Source: Ancylobacter amanitiformis
GTDB lineage: Bacteria > Pseudomonadota > Alphaproteobacteria > Rhizobiales > Xanthobacteraceae
NCBI RefSeq assembly: GCF_030814815.1
Contig: NZ_JAUSVR010000017.1
Coordinates: 1 to 64,000, forward strand
Reading direction: 5' to 3'
DNA: 64,000 bases
A model generated the notes under the pieces. That model saw nothing but the letters and a program-made list of their open reading frames with translations. It was not told the origin of the DNA and did not search any database. The position numbers were made by a program, and so were the translations under genes. This document shows positions 16,684 through 24,712 of this stretch, in pieces; within the stretch, counting starts at the first letter, position 1, and every line of letters starts with the position of its first letter.

Positions 16684-16867
16684 GTCGCCGGCCGGTCTCC
16701 TGGCTCGCGGGTCGCGGCCCGGCCTCCGCCTTCCCGGCGCGGGCGCCAGTGGCTGATGGAGGAGGGCTCGCCGCTCACAGTTGCGGGGGCAGCCGCGGAT
16801 TCGGCGGATCTCTCCGCCCCACCGCGTTCCCGTCTTGCGTCCCGTGCGTCTCACGGGAACCGACGAC
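16684..16867 (-). promoter_or_regulatory. Cobalamin riboswitch controlling cbtBA
   Basis: On the minus strand the leader contains the conserved core GCTGCCCCCGCAACTGTGAG, then CCACTGG, GGGAAGGCGG, GCGACCCGCG and the B12 box GAGCCAGGAGACCGGCC. The outer ends can pair as P1 (GTCGTCGG with CCGGCGAC, one G-U). It lies 44 nt before cbtB, so translational or early transcriptional control of cbtBA is expected on adenosylcobalamin binding. Boundaries are from the P1 pairing. Confidence 0.92.
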
Positions 16868-16874
16868 GCTCGCG

Positions 16875-16902
16875 ACTATAGCCGCCAATCGCCTCGCCGC
16901 AA
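16875..16902 (-). promoter_or_regulatory. Candidate sigma70-type promoter for the cbtB riboswitch
   Basis: On the minus strand, TTGCGG and TATAGT are separated by 16 bp, with TATAGT about 7 bp before the predicted riboswitch 5' end. Position relative to the riboswitch supports it; it was not otherwise tested. Confidence 0.5.
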
Positions 16903-16938
16903 TGGTCCGGCAAAGCGGGATGGGGGCGGGCGTGCGGT

Positions 16939-16967
16939 TTGACATTCCCTGCGGACGCTCCTTAAGT
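16939..16967 (+). promoter_or_regulatory. Candidate sigma70-type promoter for the cobW riboswitch
   Basis: A perfect -35 TTGACA and a -10-like TTAAGT are separated by 17 bp. The predicted transcription start would fall at the first base of the plus-strand riboswitch P1 stem. It stands back-to-back with the minus-strand promoter in a ~107-bp spacer. Confidence 0.55.
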
Positions 16968-16974
16968 GGCCTCG

Positions 16975-17167
16975 ACCATCGGTTCTCTCTTTCCGGAGAG
17001 GGACGAAAAGGGAATGCGGTGCGGAGCGGGCCTTCAGGCGGCGTGTTCCAATTCCGCGGCTGCCCCCGCAACTGTAAGCGGCGAGCCCGTCTCCATCAGC
17101 CACTGGCCTCGTGCCGGGAAGGCGGAGACCGGGCCGTGACCCGCGAGCCAGGAGACCTGCCGACGGT
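16975..17167 (+). promoter_or_regulatory. Cobalamin riboswitch controlling cobW-cobN operon
   Basis: Contains AAAAGGGAATGCGGTG, the core GGCTGCCCCCGCAACTGTAA, CCACTGG, GGGAAGGCGG, GTGACCCGCG and the B12 box GAGCCAGGAGACCTGCC. P1 forms between ACCATCGG (16975) and CCGACGGT (17160), one mismatch. It ends 129 nt before cobW. The core is nearly identical to the divergent minus-strand copy, suggesting a shared origin. Confidence 0.94.
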
Positions 17168-17296
17168 TCGGTCTTGTCCGCCGGCGGGGTGCCCGGCAGC
17201 AGGCAGAGCGGCGCTCCACCGGCGCGGCTTCGCGCGGAATTCCGTTCCGCGACCGGCGCATCCCATGAACCTCTTGGGCTTTCGTGGAGACGCCGC

Positions 17297-18364
17297 ATGT
17301 CCGCCGCCGCAACCAGTTCGACCGTTCTTTCGCGAGTGCCGTGCACCATCGTCACCGGTTTTCTCGGATCGGGTAAGACCACGCTCATCCGCCATGTGCT
17401 GGAAAATGCGCGGGGCAAGCGCCTCGCGGTCATCGTCAACGAGTTCGGCGATGTCGGCATCGACGGCGAGATCCTGAAGGGCTGCGGCATCGATACCTGC
17501 CCGGAGGAGAACATCGTCGAGCTGGCCAATGGCTGCATCTGCTGCACCGTGGCGGATGATTTCGTGCCCGCGCTCGATGCCATTCTCGCGCTGGAGCCGA
17601 AGGTCGACCATATCCTCATCGAGACCTCGGGCCTTGCCCTGCCCAAGCCGCTGGTGCAGGCCTTCCACTGGCCGGCGATCCGGAGCCGCGTGACGGTGGA
17701 CGGCGTCGTCGCCGTGGTGGACGGGGAGGCGCTGGCCTCGGGCCGGGTTGCCCACGATCATGACGCGCTGGCCGAACAGCGTGCGGCCGATGCCTCGCTC
17801 GACCATGACGACCCGATCGAGGAAGTGTTCGACGACCAGATCGCCTGCGCCGATCTCGTCATCCTCACCAAGGGCGACCTCATCGACGCAGCCGGCGAGG
17901 CCCGCGCCCGCGCCGCGCTCGACGCCGAGCTGCCGCGGGGCGTGCGCGTGGTGCCGGTGACGGGCGGGGTGATCGATCCGGCGATCCTCATGGGCCTCGG
18001 GGTGGGCACCGAGGACGATATCGAGAACCGCCGCACCCATCACGACGATGAGGCCGACCACGACCACGACGACTTCGACAGCTTCATCGTCGAGGTGCCG
18101 GAAATCGCCGACCCCGCCGAATTCGCCACCCGCATCGCCCGCGCGGCCGAGGAGGCGGACGTGCTGCGGGTGAAGGGCTTCCTGCCGGTTGCCGACAAGC
18201 CGATGCGGCTTCTGGTGCAGGCGGTCGGCCCGCGCGTGGCGCATCATTATGACCGGGCATGGGGCGCGGAGCCGCGCCGCGGCCGGCTGGTGGCGATCGG
18301 TCTCAAGGGGCTGGACCGCGCGAAGGTGGAGGCGATCCTCGCCGGAGCCTTGGCGGCCGCATGA
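17297..18364 (+). CDS. cobW: CobW-type GTPase of cobalamin synthesis
   Basis: G3E-family GTPase and metal chaperone thought to deliver cobalt to the CobNST chelatase. The 355-residue protein has Walker A GFLGSGKTT at 21-29, NEFGDVGIDGE, the metal-site CxCC motif (GCICCT, Cys at 80, 82, 83), ETSGLALP, the guanine-specificity TKGD, and a His/Asp-rich loop (HHDDEADHDHDD) likely to hold metal. A CobW C-terminal domain follows. ATG 17297 is 6 nt after GTGGAGA. It is the first gene behind the plus-strand cobalamin riboswitch, and cobN follows after a 127-bp spacer. Confidence 0.95.
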   Translation: MSAAATSSTVLSRVPCTIVTGFLGSGKTTLIRHVLENARGKRLAVIVNEFGDVGIDGEILKGCGIDTCPEENIVELANGCICCTVADDFVPALDAILALEPKVDHILIETSGLALPKPLVQAFHWPAIRSRVTVDGVVAVVDGEALASGRVAHDHDALAEQRAADASLDHDDPIEEVFDDQIACADLVILTKGDLIDAAGEARARAALDAELPRGVRVVPVTGGVIDPAILMGLGVGTEDDIENRRTHHDDEADHDHDDFDSFIVEVPEIADPAEFATRIARAAEEADVLRVKGFLPVADKPMRLLVQAVGPRVAHHYDRAWGAEPRRGRLVAIGLKGLDRAKVEAILAGALAAA

Positions 18365-18374
18365 GCCAACCCGT

Positions 18375-18480
18375 GATCCCGAACGGCCGACAGGCCGATC
18401 CGGGATCGCCCGCCCGATCGCGAATGGCAGCGGTTCCCGACTCTGCCCGCCGCTTCGGCCGGGATGACGATTACAGGAGC
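18375..18480. repeat. REP-like imperfect palindrome between cobW and cobN
   Basis: The spacer holds GATCCCGAACGGCC and GGCCGATCCGGGATC as inverse arms, then CTTCGGCCGGGATGACGA, a tail style common in alphaproteobacterial dispersed repeats. A similar GGGGATGACG stretch lies before modB at ~44700. It may act as an intra-operon processing or attenuation element; this is not shown. Confidence 0.4.
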
Positions 18481-18491
18481 GCCGACGCCGC

Positions 18492-21400
18492 ATGCACATT
18501 CTCACCACCACTTCCTCCAGCCTCGACGACCTCGTCGAGCCGGTCGATCTCGGCCAGACGCCGGGCGAGGTGGTGGTGCTGTCCTTCACCGACAGCGATC
18601 TGGTGGGGCTGGCCTCGGCGCGGGCACATGCGGAGGCGGAGCAACGGGCGGAGGGCACTGGCCGCGAGGGACTGCCGAGCCTGCGTCTCGTGAACCTGCG
18701 GGATCTACGGCACCCGATGTCGGTCGATCTGTGGATCGACCGCAGCGCGGTGCAGGCGCGCGTCATCGTTGTCCGCCTGCTCGGCGGGCTCGACTGGTGG
18801 CGCTACGGCGTGGAGCGGCTGGCGGATGTGGCGCGCGCGCGGGGCATCCGCCTCGCCTTGCTGCCGGGCGAGGACCGCGACGACCCGCGCCTTGCCGCCG
18901 CCTCGACCCTGCCGGGCGAGGAACTGGACGCGCTGCTCGGCTATTTCCGCGCCGGTGGCCCGGCGAACCTGCGCGCGCTGCTGCGACGGCTGGCCCGGCA
19001 TGCGGGGCACGCCCTCGACGCCCCCCCGCCGCAGCCGGTGCCGTTGGCGGGATTTTATGAATGGGCGGGTGAAGCCCCTTCGCGGCCGTTTCGCACCGCT
19101 TCCCCCTCACCCCGTCCTCTCCCCGAGGCGGAGAGGGCTTTCGCGAATCGGGCCGCCTTCTCCACTCCCTCTCCCTTGGGAAAGAGGATGGAATATTCCG
19201 GCGCTGGCTCTGCCGAAGCCCTCTCCCCAGCGGGGCGAGGGGTGGGTGAGGGCGAACCCGCTCGCCCCGCCATTCCCGTCATCTTTTACCGCTCCATGTG
19301 GCTGGCGGGGGATACCGCGCCGGTCGAGGCGCTGTGCGCCGCGCTGGCCGCGCGCGGGCTCGCGCCGCACCCGATCTTCGTCGCCTCGCTGCGTGAGCCG
19401 GCCTCCGTCGCCTTCCTGCGCGCCGCGCTGGTGGAGATGAACCCGGCGGCCATCGTCACGCTCACCGCCTTCGCCGCCGCCGATCCGGGCGAGGAGACCG
19501 TGCTCGACGCGCCCGGCGTGCCGGTGCTGCAGGCCATCCTTGCCACCACGCCGCGCGCGGCCTGGGCGGAGGGCGTGCGCGGGCTGGTGAGCGCGGATCT
19601 CGCCATGCATGTGGTGCTGCCCGAGCTTGACGGGCGTGTGCTGGCCGGCGCGCTCTCCTTCAAGGCGCCGGCCGACGTCGCCGTTGTGCCGGGCTTCACC
19701 GCGCTGGTCAACCGGCCCGAGCCCGACCGGGTGGAGCAGGTGGCCGACCGGGTGGCCGCGCTGGTCCGGCTGCAGGCCATGCCGCGTGGCGCCCGTCGCA
19801 TCGCCGTGCTCATGCCGGAATATGCTGGCGCGCCCGGCCGCACCGGCTGGGCGGTGGGGCTCGACGTGCCGGCGAGCGTTCTGGCGCTGATGGCGGACCT
19901 CAGCACGGCGGGCTATCGCGTGGAGGGCGCCCCGGGGAATGAGCGGGCGCTGCTGGACGCGGTGCAGGGAAGGCTCTCTCTCCCCGGCGGGGAGAGGGAT
20001 GGGGTGAGGGGCGCTCTCCGCACCACACCGGCCATCCCCGTCACCCAGCCCTCTCCCTACGGAGGAGAGGGCTTTGCCGACGATCAGGCTCTCTCCCTCA
20101 CCGATTACCGCGCCCATCTGGCGACGCTGCCGCTCGCTTCCGTTGCGGCTGTTCATGCGGCGTGGGGGGAGCCGGAGGACGATCCGGACCTCTTCGCGGA
20201 CGCCTTCCGCTTCCGCGCGGCCCGCTTCGGCCACCTCACCGTTGCCATCGCGCCCGATCGCGGCGCACGCGCCGAGCGGCGGGCGCAATATCATGACCCG
20301 GCGCTGCCGCCGCGCCATGGGCTGCTCGCCTTCGGCCTGTGGCTGCGGCGCGAGGCGGAGGCGCTGGTGCATATGGGCGCGCATGGCACGCTGGAATGGC
20401 TGCCGGGAAAGCATGTGGCGCTTGCACGCGGCTGTTTCCCCGAACTGGTGCTGGGCAGCCTGCCGGTGGCCTATCCCTTCATCGTCTCCAATCCCGGCGA
20501 GGCGGCGCAGGCCAAGCGCCGCATCGCCGCCGTCACGCTCGGCCACCTGCCGCCGCCCACGCTGGAGGCCGGGCTGACTGGCGAGGGGCGCGAGCTGGAG
20601 CGGCTGGTCGATGAATATGCGCAGGCCGACGGGCTCGACCGCCGCCGCCGCGAGCGGCTGGCGCGGCTGATCGTGGAGGAGACCACCCGCACCGGCTTTG
20701 CCCGTGACGCCGGGCTCTCCACGGATGCGACGGCGGACGAGGCGCTGAAGCAGATCGACGCCTTTCTGTGCGACATCAAGGAGATGCGCCTCAAGGACGG
20801 CTTCCATGTCTATGGTCGCGGCCCGTGCGGAGCGGCGGAACGGGGCGGGCTGCTCGCCGCGCTGGACGGGCGACGCGTGGCGGCGGGCCCGGCCGGGGCG
20901 CCGGGGCGCGGGCGTACCGATGTGATGCCGACCGGGCGCAACCTGTTCGCCAGCGATCCGCGCGCCCTGCCGACGGCGACCGCGATGGATCTCGGCCGGC
21001 TGGCGGCCGAGGAAGTGCTGCGCGCCTATGCGCAGGCGCATGGCGACTGGCCGCGCGCACTGGTGCTGGATCTGTGGGGCAGCGCCACGCTGCGCACCGG
21101 CGGCGAGGAGATGGCGCAAGGGCTGGCGCTGATCGGCGCGCGCCCGCTCTGGGACCCCGCCACCGGCCGGGTGACGGGGGTCGAGGTGCTGCCGACCGCT
21201 GTGCTGGGGCGCCCGCGTGTCGACGTCACGTTCCGCATTTCCGGGCTGTTCCGCGACCTGTTCCCCGCGCAGATCGCGCTGCTCGACGCCGCGCTGCGGG
21301 CGGTGGCGCGGCGCGAGGAGACGGCGGACGAGAACCCCTTGCGCGCGCATGGCGAGGGCGCGCCGCGCATCTTCGGCAGTGCGCCGGGCGCCTATGGCGC

Positions 21401-22055
21401 GGGGCTCGACCGGGCCGGCGAGGGCATCGCGCCCGAGGCTCTGGGCGAGGCCTATCTCGCCAGCGCCTCGCACGCCTATGGCGGTGCGGAAGGTTCGGCG
21501 TTTGAGGCCGGCGCGGCCTTCGCGGCGCGGGTGGCGGCGGCGGACCTGCTGGTGCACGGCGCCGATGATCCCGGCCGCGACCTGCTGGAAGGCGATGCCG
21601 ACCTCGCCTTCATCGGCGGTTTCGCGGCGGCGGCCGAACGGTTGGGGCGCATGCCCGATCTGGTCGTGCTCGATACGTCCGATCCCGCCCGCCCCATCGC
21701 CCGCCCGCTCGGCCAGGCCATCGCCCGCCTCGTGCGCGGGCGCACCAACCCGCACTATATCGCGGGGCTGATGCGGCACGGTCCGCGCGGGGCGGCCGAG
21801 ATCGCCGAGACCGTGGACCGGCTGATCGGCTTCGCGGAAGCCACCCGCGTGGTGCCCGGCGCACTCATCGACGCGCTGCATGAAGCCTATGTCGGCGACG
21901 AGAGCGTGCGCGATTTCCTGCGCGCCGCCTCGCCGGAGGCCGCGCGCTTCGTTGCCGCCCGTTTCGAGCGGGCGCGGCTGAACGGCCTCTGGCATCCCCG
22001 CCGCAACGATATCGGCGCGGATCTCGCCACCCTTTCCGGGGAGGCGGCGGAATGA
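18492..22055 (+). CDS. cobN: Cobaltochelatase subunit CobN with two repeat-derived insertions
   Basis: Large subunit of the aerobic ATP-dependent CobNST chelatase that puts cobalt into hydrogenobyrinic acid a,c-diamide. 1187 residues with the CobN/Mg-chelatase H fold: HMGAHGTLEWLPGKHVAL near the middle, FHVYGRGPCG, MPTGRNLFASDPRALP, VLDLWGSATLRTGGE, TFRISGLFRDLFPAQI, and C-terminal NPHYIAGLMRHG. The frame is intact, but residues ~204-254 and ~495-526 are translated palindromic-repeat DNA, low in complexity and unlike CobN; the conserved sequence resumes directly after each. The stop overlaps the cobG start by 4 nt. Activity is probably kept, since the inserts fall in variable connectors, but this is inference. 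Confidence 0.94.
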   Translation: MHILTTTSSSLDDLVEPVDLGQTPGEVVVLSFTDSDLVGLASARAHAEAEQRAEGTGREGLPSLRLVNLRDLRHPMSVDLWIDRSAVQARVIVVRLLGGLDWWRYGVERLADVARARGIRLALLPGEDRDDPRLAAASTLPGEELDALLGYFRAGGPANLRALLRRLARHAGHALDAPPPQPVPLAGFYEWAGEAPSRPFRTASPSPRPLPEAERAFANRAAFSTPSPLGKRMEYSGAGSAEALSPAGRGVGEGEPARPAIPVIFYRSMWLAGDTAPVEALCAALAARGLAPHPIFVASLREPASVAFLRAALVEMNPAAIVTLTAFAAADPGEETVLDAPGVPVLQAILATTPRAAWAEGVRGLVSADLAMHVVLPELDGRVLAGALSFKAPADVAVVPGFTALVNRPEPDRVEQVADRVAALVRLQAMPRGARRIAVLMPEYAGAPGRTGWAVGLDVPASVLALMADLSTAGYRVEGAPGNERALLDAVQGRLSLPGGERDGVRGALRTTPAIPVTQPSPYGGEGFADDQALSLTDYRAHLATLPLASVAAVHAAWGEPEDDPDLFADAFRFRAARFGHLTVAIAPDRGARAERRAQYHDPALPPRHGLLAFGLWLRREAEALVHMGAHGTLEWLPGKHVALARGCFPELVLGSLPVAYPFIVSNPGEAAQAKRRIAAVTLGHLPPPTLEAGLTGEGRELERLVDEYAQADGLDRRRRERLARLIVEETTRTGFARDAGLSTDATADEALKQIDAFLCDIKEMRLKDGFHVYGRGPCGAAERGGLLAALDGRRVAAGPAGAPGRGRTDVMPTGRNLFASDPRALPTATAMDLGRLAAEEVLRAYAQAHGDWPRALVLDLWGSATLRTGGEEMAQGLALIGARPLWDPATGRVTGVEVLPTAVLGRPRVDVTFRISGLFRDLFPAQIALLDAALRAVARREETADENPLRAHGEGAPRIFGSAPGAYGAGLDRAGEGIAPEALGEAYLASASHAYGGAEGSAFEAGAAFAARVAAADLLVHGADDPGRDLLEGDADLAFIGGFAAAAERLGRMPDLVVLDTSDPARPIARPLGQAIARLVRGRTNPHYIAGLMRHGPRGAAEIAETVDRLIGFAEATRVVPGALIDALHEAYVGDESVRDFLRAASPEAARFVAARFERARLNGLWHPRRNDIGADLATLSGEAAE
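19101..19253. repeat. Palindromic repeat inserted in frame in cobN, copy 1
   Basis: Arm one at 19101-19138 reads TCCCCCTCACCCCGTCCTCT then CCCCGAGGCGGAGAGGG. A middle hairpin-like stretch follows at 19164-19190. Arm two at 19219-19253 reads CCCTCTCCCCAGCGGGGCGA then GGGGTGGGTGAGGG, roughly the reverse complement of arm one. This is the same family as the intergenic copies at 8709 and 12505. Confidence 0.85.
19975..20070. repeat. Palindromic repeat inserted in frame in cobN, copy 2
   Basis: Arm one at 19975-20010 (CTCTCCCCGGCGGGGAGAGG then GATGGGGTGAGGG) and arm two at 20036-20070 (CCCCGTCACCCAGCCCTCTC then CCTACGGAGGAGAGGG) are inverse to each other around a 25-bp spacer. Orientation is opposite to copy 1. 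Confidence 0.85.
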
Positions 22056-23308
22056 GCGCGGCACATCTTCGGCGCGGGGCCTGCCCGACGCTGCCCCGGC
22101 CGATGCCGACCGGCGACGGGTTGCTGGCGCGGATCCCGCCGGTGGAACCAGTGTCGGTGGACCAGTTGGAAGGGCTGGCGCGCCTCGCCGCCACGCTCGG
22201 CAACGGCATCCTTGAGGTGACGGCGCGCGGAAAATTGCAGCTGCGTGGTTTGACCGAGGCGAGCGCGCAGAGGCTTCCGGCGGCAGTGGCGGGGCTGGGC
22301 ATCGAGGTGCCCACCGGCTTTCCCGTCGAGACGAGCGCGCTGGCCGGGCTCGATCCCGCCGAGCGGGCCGATCCGCGCCCGCTCGCCCGCGCCCTCACGG
22401 AGCGGGCGGCGGGGCTGGTGGCGCGCCTCGCGCCCAAGGTCTCGCTGGTGGTCGACGGCGGCGGGGCGCTCCACGCGGGCGCGCTCACGGCGGATATCGC
22501 GCTGGCGGCCGACGCGAATCAGCTCTGGCGTGTGGTTCTGGCGGGGCGGACGGTCGGGCGCGTTGCGCAGGCGGATGCCGGGCGGCTGGTGATGCATCTC
22601 ATGGAGCGCCTCGCCGCGCACGGGCCCGCCGCCCGCATGGGCGACCTGATGGCGGGGGAGGTCGGCGGCTCGGGTGTTTTCAGTCTCGATTTCGGCCTCG
22701 ATTTCGGCCTCGAGGCCCTGCCGGCCCCGCCGGGCGAGGAGGCGACACGGCCGGGTGCCGAGCCGGTGGGGCGACATGTATTGACGGACGGCACCGTGGC
22801 GCTGGGCCTCGGCCTCGCCTTCGGGCAGGTGCGCGCGGAGACGCTGGCGGCGCTGGCGGCGCTGGCGCGGGGCGCCCGAGTGCGCCATGTCGAGCCGGCG
22901 GCGGGGCGGGCGCTGCTGCTGGTCGGGCTCGCGCCCGAGGCGGCGGAGCGGCTGGAACGCGGCGCGGCGGCGCTGGGCTTCATCACCGATCCGGCCGATC
23001 CGCGCCGGCGCGTCTTCGCCTGCGCCGGGCGGCCCGCCTGCGCCTCCGCCCGGCTGGAAACGCATGTGCTGGCAGCGCAGATGGCCCCGCTCCTGGCGCG
23101 CGGCACGCTGCATGTGTCGGGCTGCGTCAAGGGCTGCGCGCATCCCCGTGTGGCGACGCTCACCATCGTGGGGCTGGACGAAGGGGCGGGTCTCGTGGTC
23201 GAAGGCACGCCGCGCGACATTCTCGCGGCGACCTTGCCGGTGCGCATCGTGCCCGTGGCGCAGCTGCGGGACGCGGTGCCGGACGGCCTGCGGAAGGCGA
23301 ATACGTGA
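22052..23308 (+). CDS. cobG: Precorrin-3B synthase CobG
   Basis: Iron-sulfur monooxygenase that turns precorrin-3A into precorrin-3B, the oxygen-dependent step of the aerobic B12 route. 418 residues of the nitrite/sulfite reductase-like type, with siroheme/Fe-S cysteines in the C-terminal half (FACAGRPACASA and SGCVKGCAHP). A 12-bp tandem duplication gives a small LDFGLDFGL repeat near residue 213. It overlaps the cobN stop (ATGA), so it is translationally coupled. Confidence 0.93.
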   Translation: MSAAHLRRGACPTLPRPMPTGDGLLARIPPVEPVSVDQLEGLARLAATLGNGILEVTARGKLQLRGLTEASAQRLPAAVAGLGIEVPTGFPVETSALAGLDPAERADPRPLARALTERAAGLVARLAPKVSLVVDGGGALHAGALTADIALAADANQLWRVVLAGRTVGRVAQADAGRLVMHLMERLAAHGPAARMGDLMAGEVGGSGVFSLDFGLDFGLEALPAPPGEEATRPGAEPVGRHVLTDGTVALGLGLAFGQVRAETLAALAALARGARVRHVEPAAGRALLLVGLAPEAAERLERGAAALGFITDPADPRRRVFACAGRPACASARLETHVLAAQMAPLLARGTLHVSGCVKGCAHPRVATLTIVGLDEGAGLVVEGTPRDILAATLPVRIVPVAQLRDAVPDGLRKANT

Positions 23309-23342
23309 GGAAGGCGGCTGCACGATGAAGGATCTGGCCTGA

Positions 23343-23978
23343 GTGTCCATCCCGTTCGACTATGTGCGCGACGGCACGGCGATTTATGAGCGCTCCTTCG
23401 CCATCATCCGCGCGGAGGCCGATCTCGGCCGCTTCACGCCCGATGAGGCGGATGTGGCGGTGCGGATGATCCATGCCTGCGGGCTGGTGGAAGCCGCCTT
23501 CGCCATCGATTTCGCGCCCGATCTGGTGCGCGCGGCGCGCGGCGCGCTCAAGGCCGGCGCGCCGATCCTGTGCGATGCGCAGATGGTGGCGCACGGCATC
23601 ACCCGCGCGCGGCTGCCGGCGGGCAACGAGGTGATCTGCACCCTGCGCGACCCTTCCGTGCCGGGCCTTGCCGAACGGCTCGGCACCACGCGCTCGGCCG
23701 CGGCGCTGGAATTGTGGCGCGAGACCATGGGCGGCGCGGTCATTGCCATCGGCAACGCGCCGACCGCGCTGTTCCGGCTTCTGGAAATGATCGATGCCGG
23801 CGCGCCGAGGCCGGCGGCGATCCTGGGCATTCCGGTCGGCTTCGTCGGCGCGGCGGAATCCAAGGATGCGCTCGCCGCCGGCGACCATGGCGTGCCATGG
23901 CTGGTGGTGCGCGGGCGGCTCGGCGGCTCGGCCATGACGGCGGCGGCGGTGAACGCGCTGGCGAGGCCGGGCCTATGA
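23343..23978 (+). CDS. cobH: Precorrin-8X methylmutase CobH
   Basis: Moves the C11 methyl to C12, giving hydrogenobyrinic acid. 211 residues with RDGTAIYERSFAIIRAEADL, the catalytic-His region MIHACGLVEAA, LCDAQMVAHGI and a C-terminal GVPWLVVRGRLGGSAMTAAA. The GTG start at 23343 is forced because TGA immediately precedes it in frame. That TGA ends a five-codon frame (MKDLA, ATG 23325), which may couple translation from cobG. The cobI ATG overlaps its stop. Confidence 0.94.
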   Translation: MSIPFDYVRDGTAIYERSFAIIRAEADLGRFTPDEADVAVRMIHACGLVEAAFAIDFAPDLVRAARGALKAGAPILCDAQMVAHGITRARLPAGNEVICTLRDPSVPGLAERLGTTRSAAALELWRETMGGAVIAIGNAPTALFRLLEMIDAGAPRPAAILGIPVGFVGAAESKDALAAGDHGVPWLVVRGRLGGSAMTAAAVNALARPGL

Positions 23979-24712
23979 CGGGACCCTCCTGCGGCCGGCT
24001 GATCGGCGTCGGCGTCGGGCCGGGCGATCCGGAACTCCTGACGCTGAAGGCGGTGCGCGCGCTCGGCGCGGCGGATGTCGTCGCCTATTTCTCCAAGCTC
24101 GGCAATGGCAGCCATGCCCGGGCCATAGCCCATGCCCATTTCCGTCCCGGCATTCACGAATTGCCGCTCGGCTATCCCGTGACCACGGAAATGCCGAAGG
24201 ACGAGGCGCCCTATCGCACGGCGATCGCCGCGTTCTACGATGCCTCGGCGGCCCGTGTCGCCGCCCATCTCGATGCCGGGCGCACGGTGGCGGTGCTGTC
24301 GGAGGGCGACCCGCTCTTCTATGGTTCCTACATGCATCTGCATGTGCGCCTCGCCGAGCGCTACCCCACGCAGGTCATTGCCGGCGTCACCGGCATGTCG
24401 GGCTGCTGGTCGCAGGCCGGCGCGCCGATCGCGCAGGGCGACGATGTGCTGAGCGTGCTGCCGGGCACGCTGCCCGAGGCCGAGCTGGCGCGCCGGCTGG
24501 CGGAGGCGGATGCGGCGGTCATCATGAAGGTCGGGCGCAACCTGCCGAAGATCCGGCGGGCGCTCGAAGCCTCCGGCCGGCTGGAACGCGCGCTCTATGT
24601 GGAGCGCGGCACGATGACGGGCAGCCTGTGCGAGCGGCTGGCGACGCGGGGCGAGGCACCAGCGCCCTATTTCGCCATCGTGCTGGTGCCGGGATGGAGA
24701 GAGCGGGCATGA
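23975..24712 (+). CDS. cobI: Precorrin-2 C20-methyltransferase CobI
   Basis: SAM-dependent methyltransferase making precorrin-3A. 245 residues with the tetrapyrrole methylase motifs GVGVGPGDPELLTLKAVRAL, the second SAM loop VLSEGDPLFYGSYMHLHVRL, and VIAGVTGMSGCWS. Start ATG 23975 overlaps the cobH stop by 4 nt and its stop overlaps cobJ, so it is tightly coupled. Confidence 0.95.
   Translation: MTGPSCGRLIGVGVGPGDPELLTLKAVRALGAADVVAYFSKLGNGSHARAIAHAHFRPGIHELPLGYPVTTEMPKDEAPYRTAIAAFYDASAARVAAHLDAGRTVAVLSEGDPLFYGSYMHLHVRLAERYPTQVIAGVTGMSGCWSQAGAPIAQGDDVLSVLPGTLPEAELARRLAEADAAVIMKVGRNLPKIRRALEASGRLERALYVERGTMTGSLCERLATRGEAPAPYFAIVLVPGWRERA

Noticed and set aside
19107-22064. A 985-codon open frame on the minus strand opposite cobN
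   Set aside because: It has Arg/His/Gly-rich composition and no motifs, as expected for the antisense of a high-GC gene. CobN on the plus strand is unmistakable.
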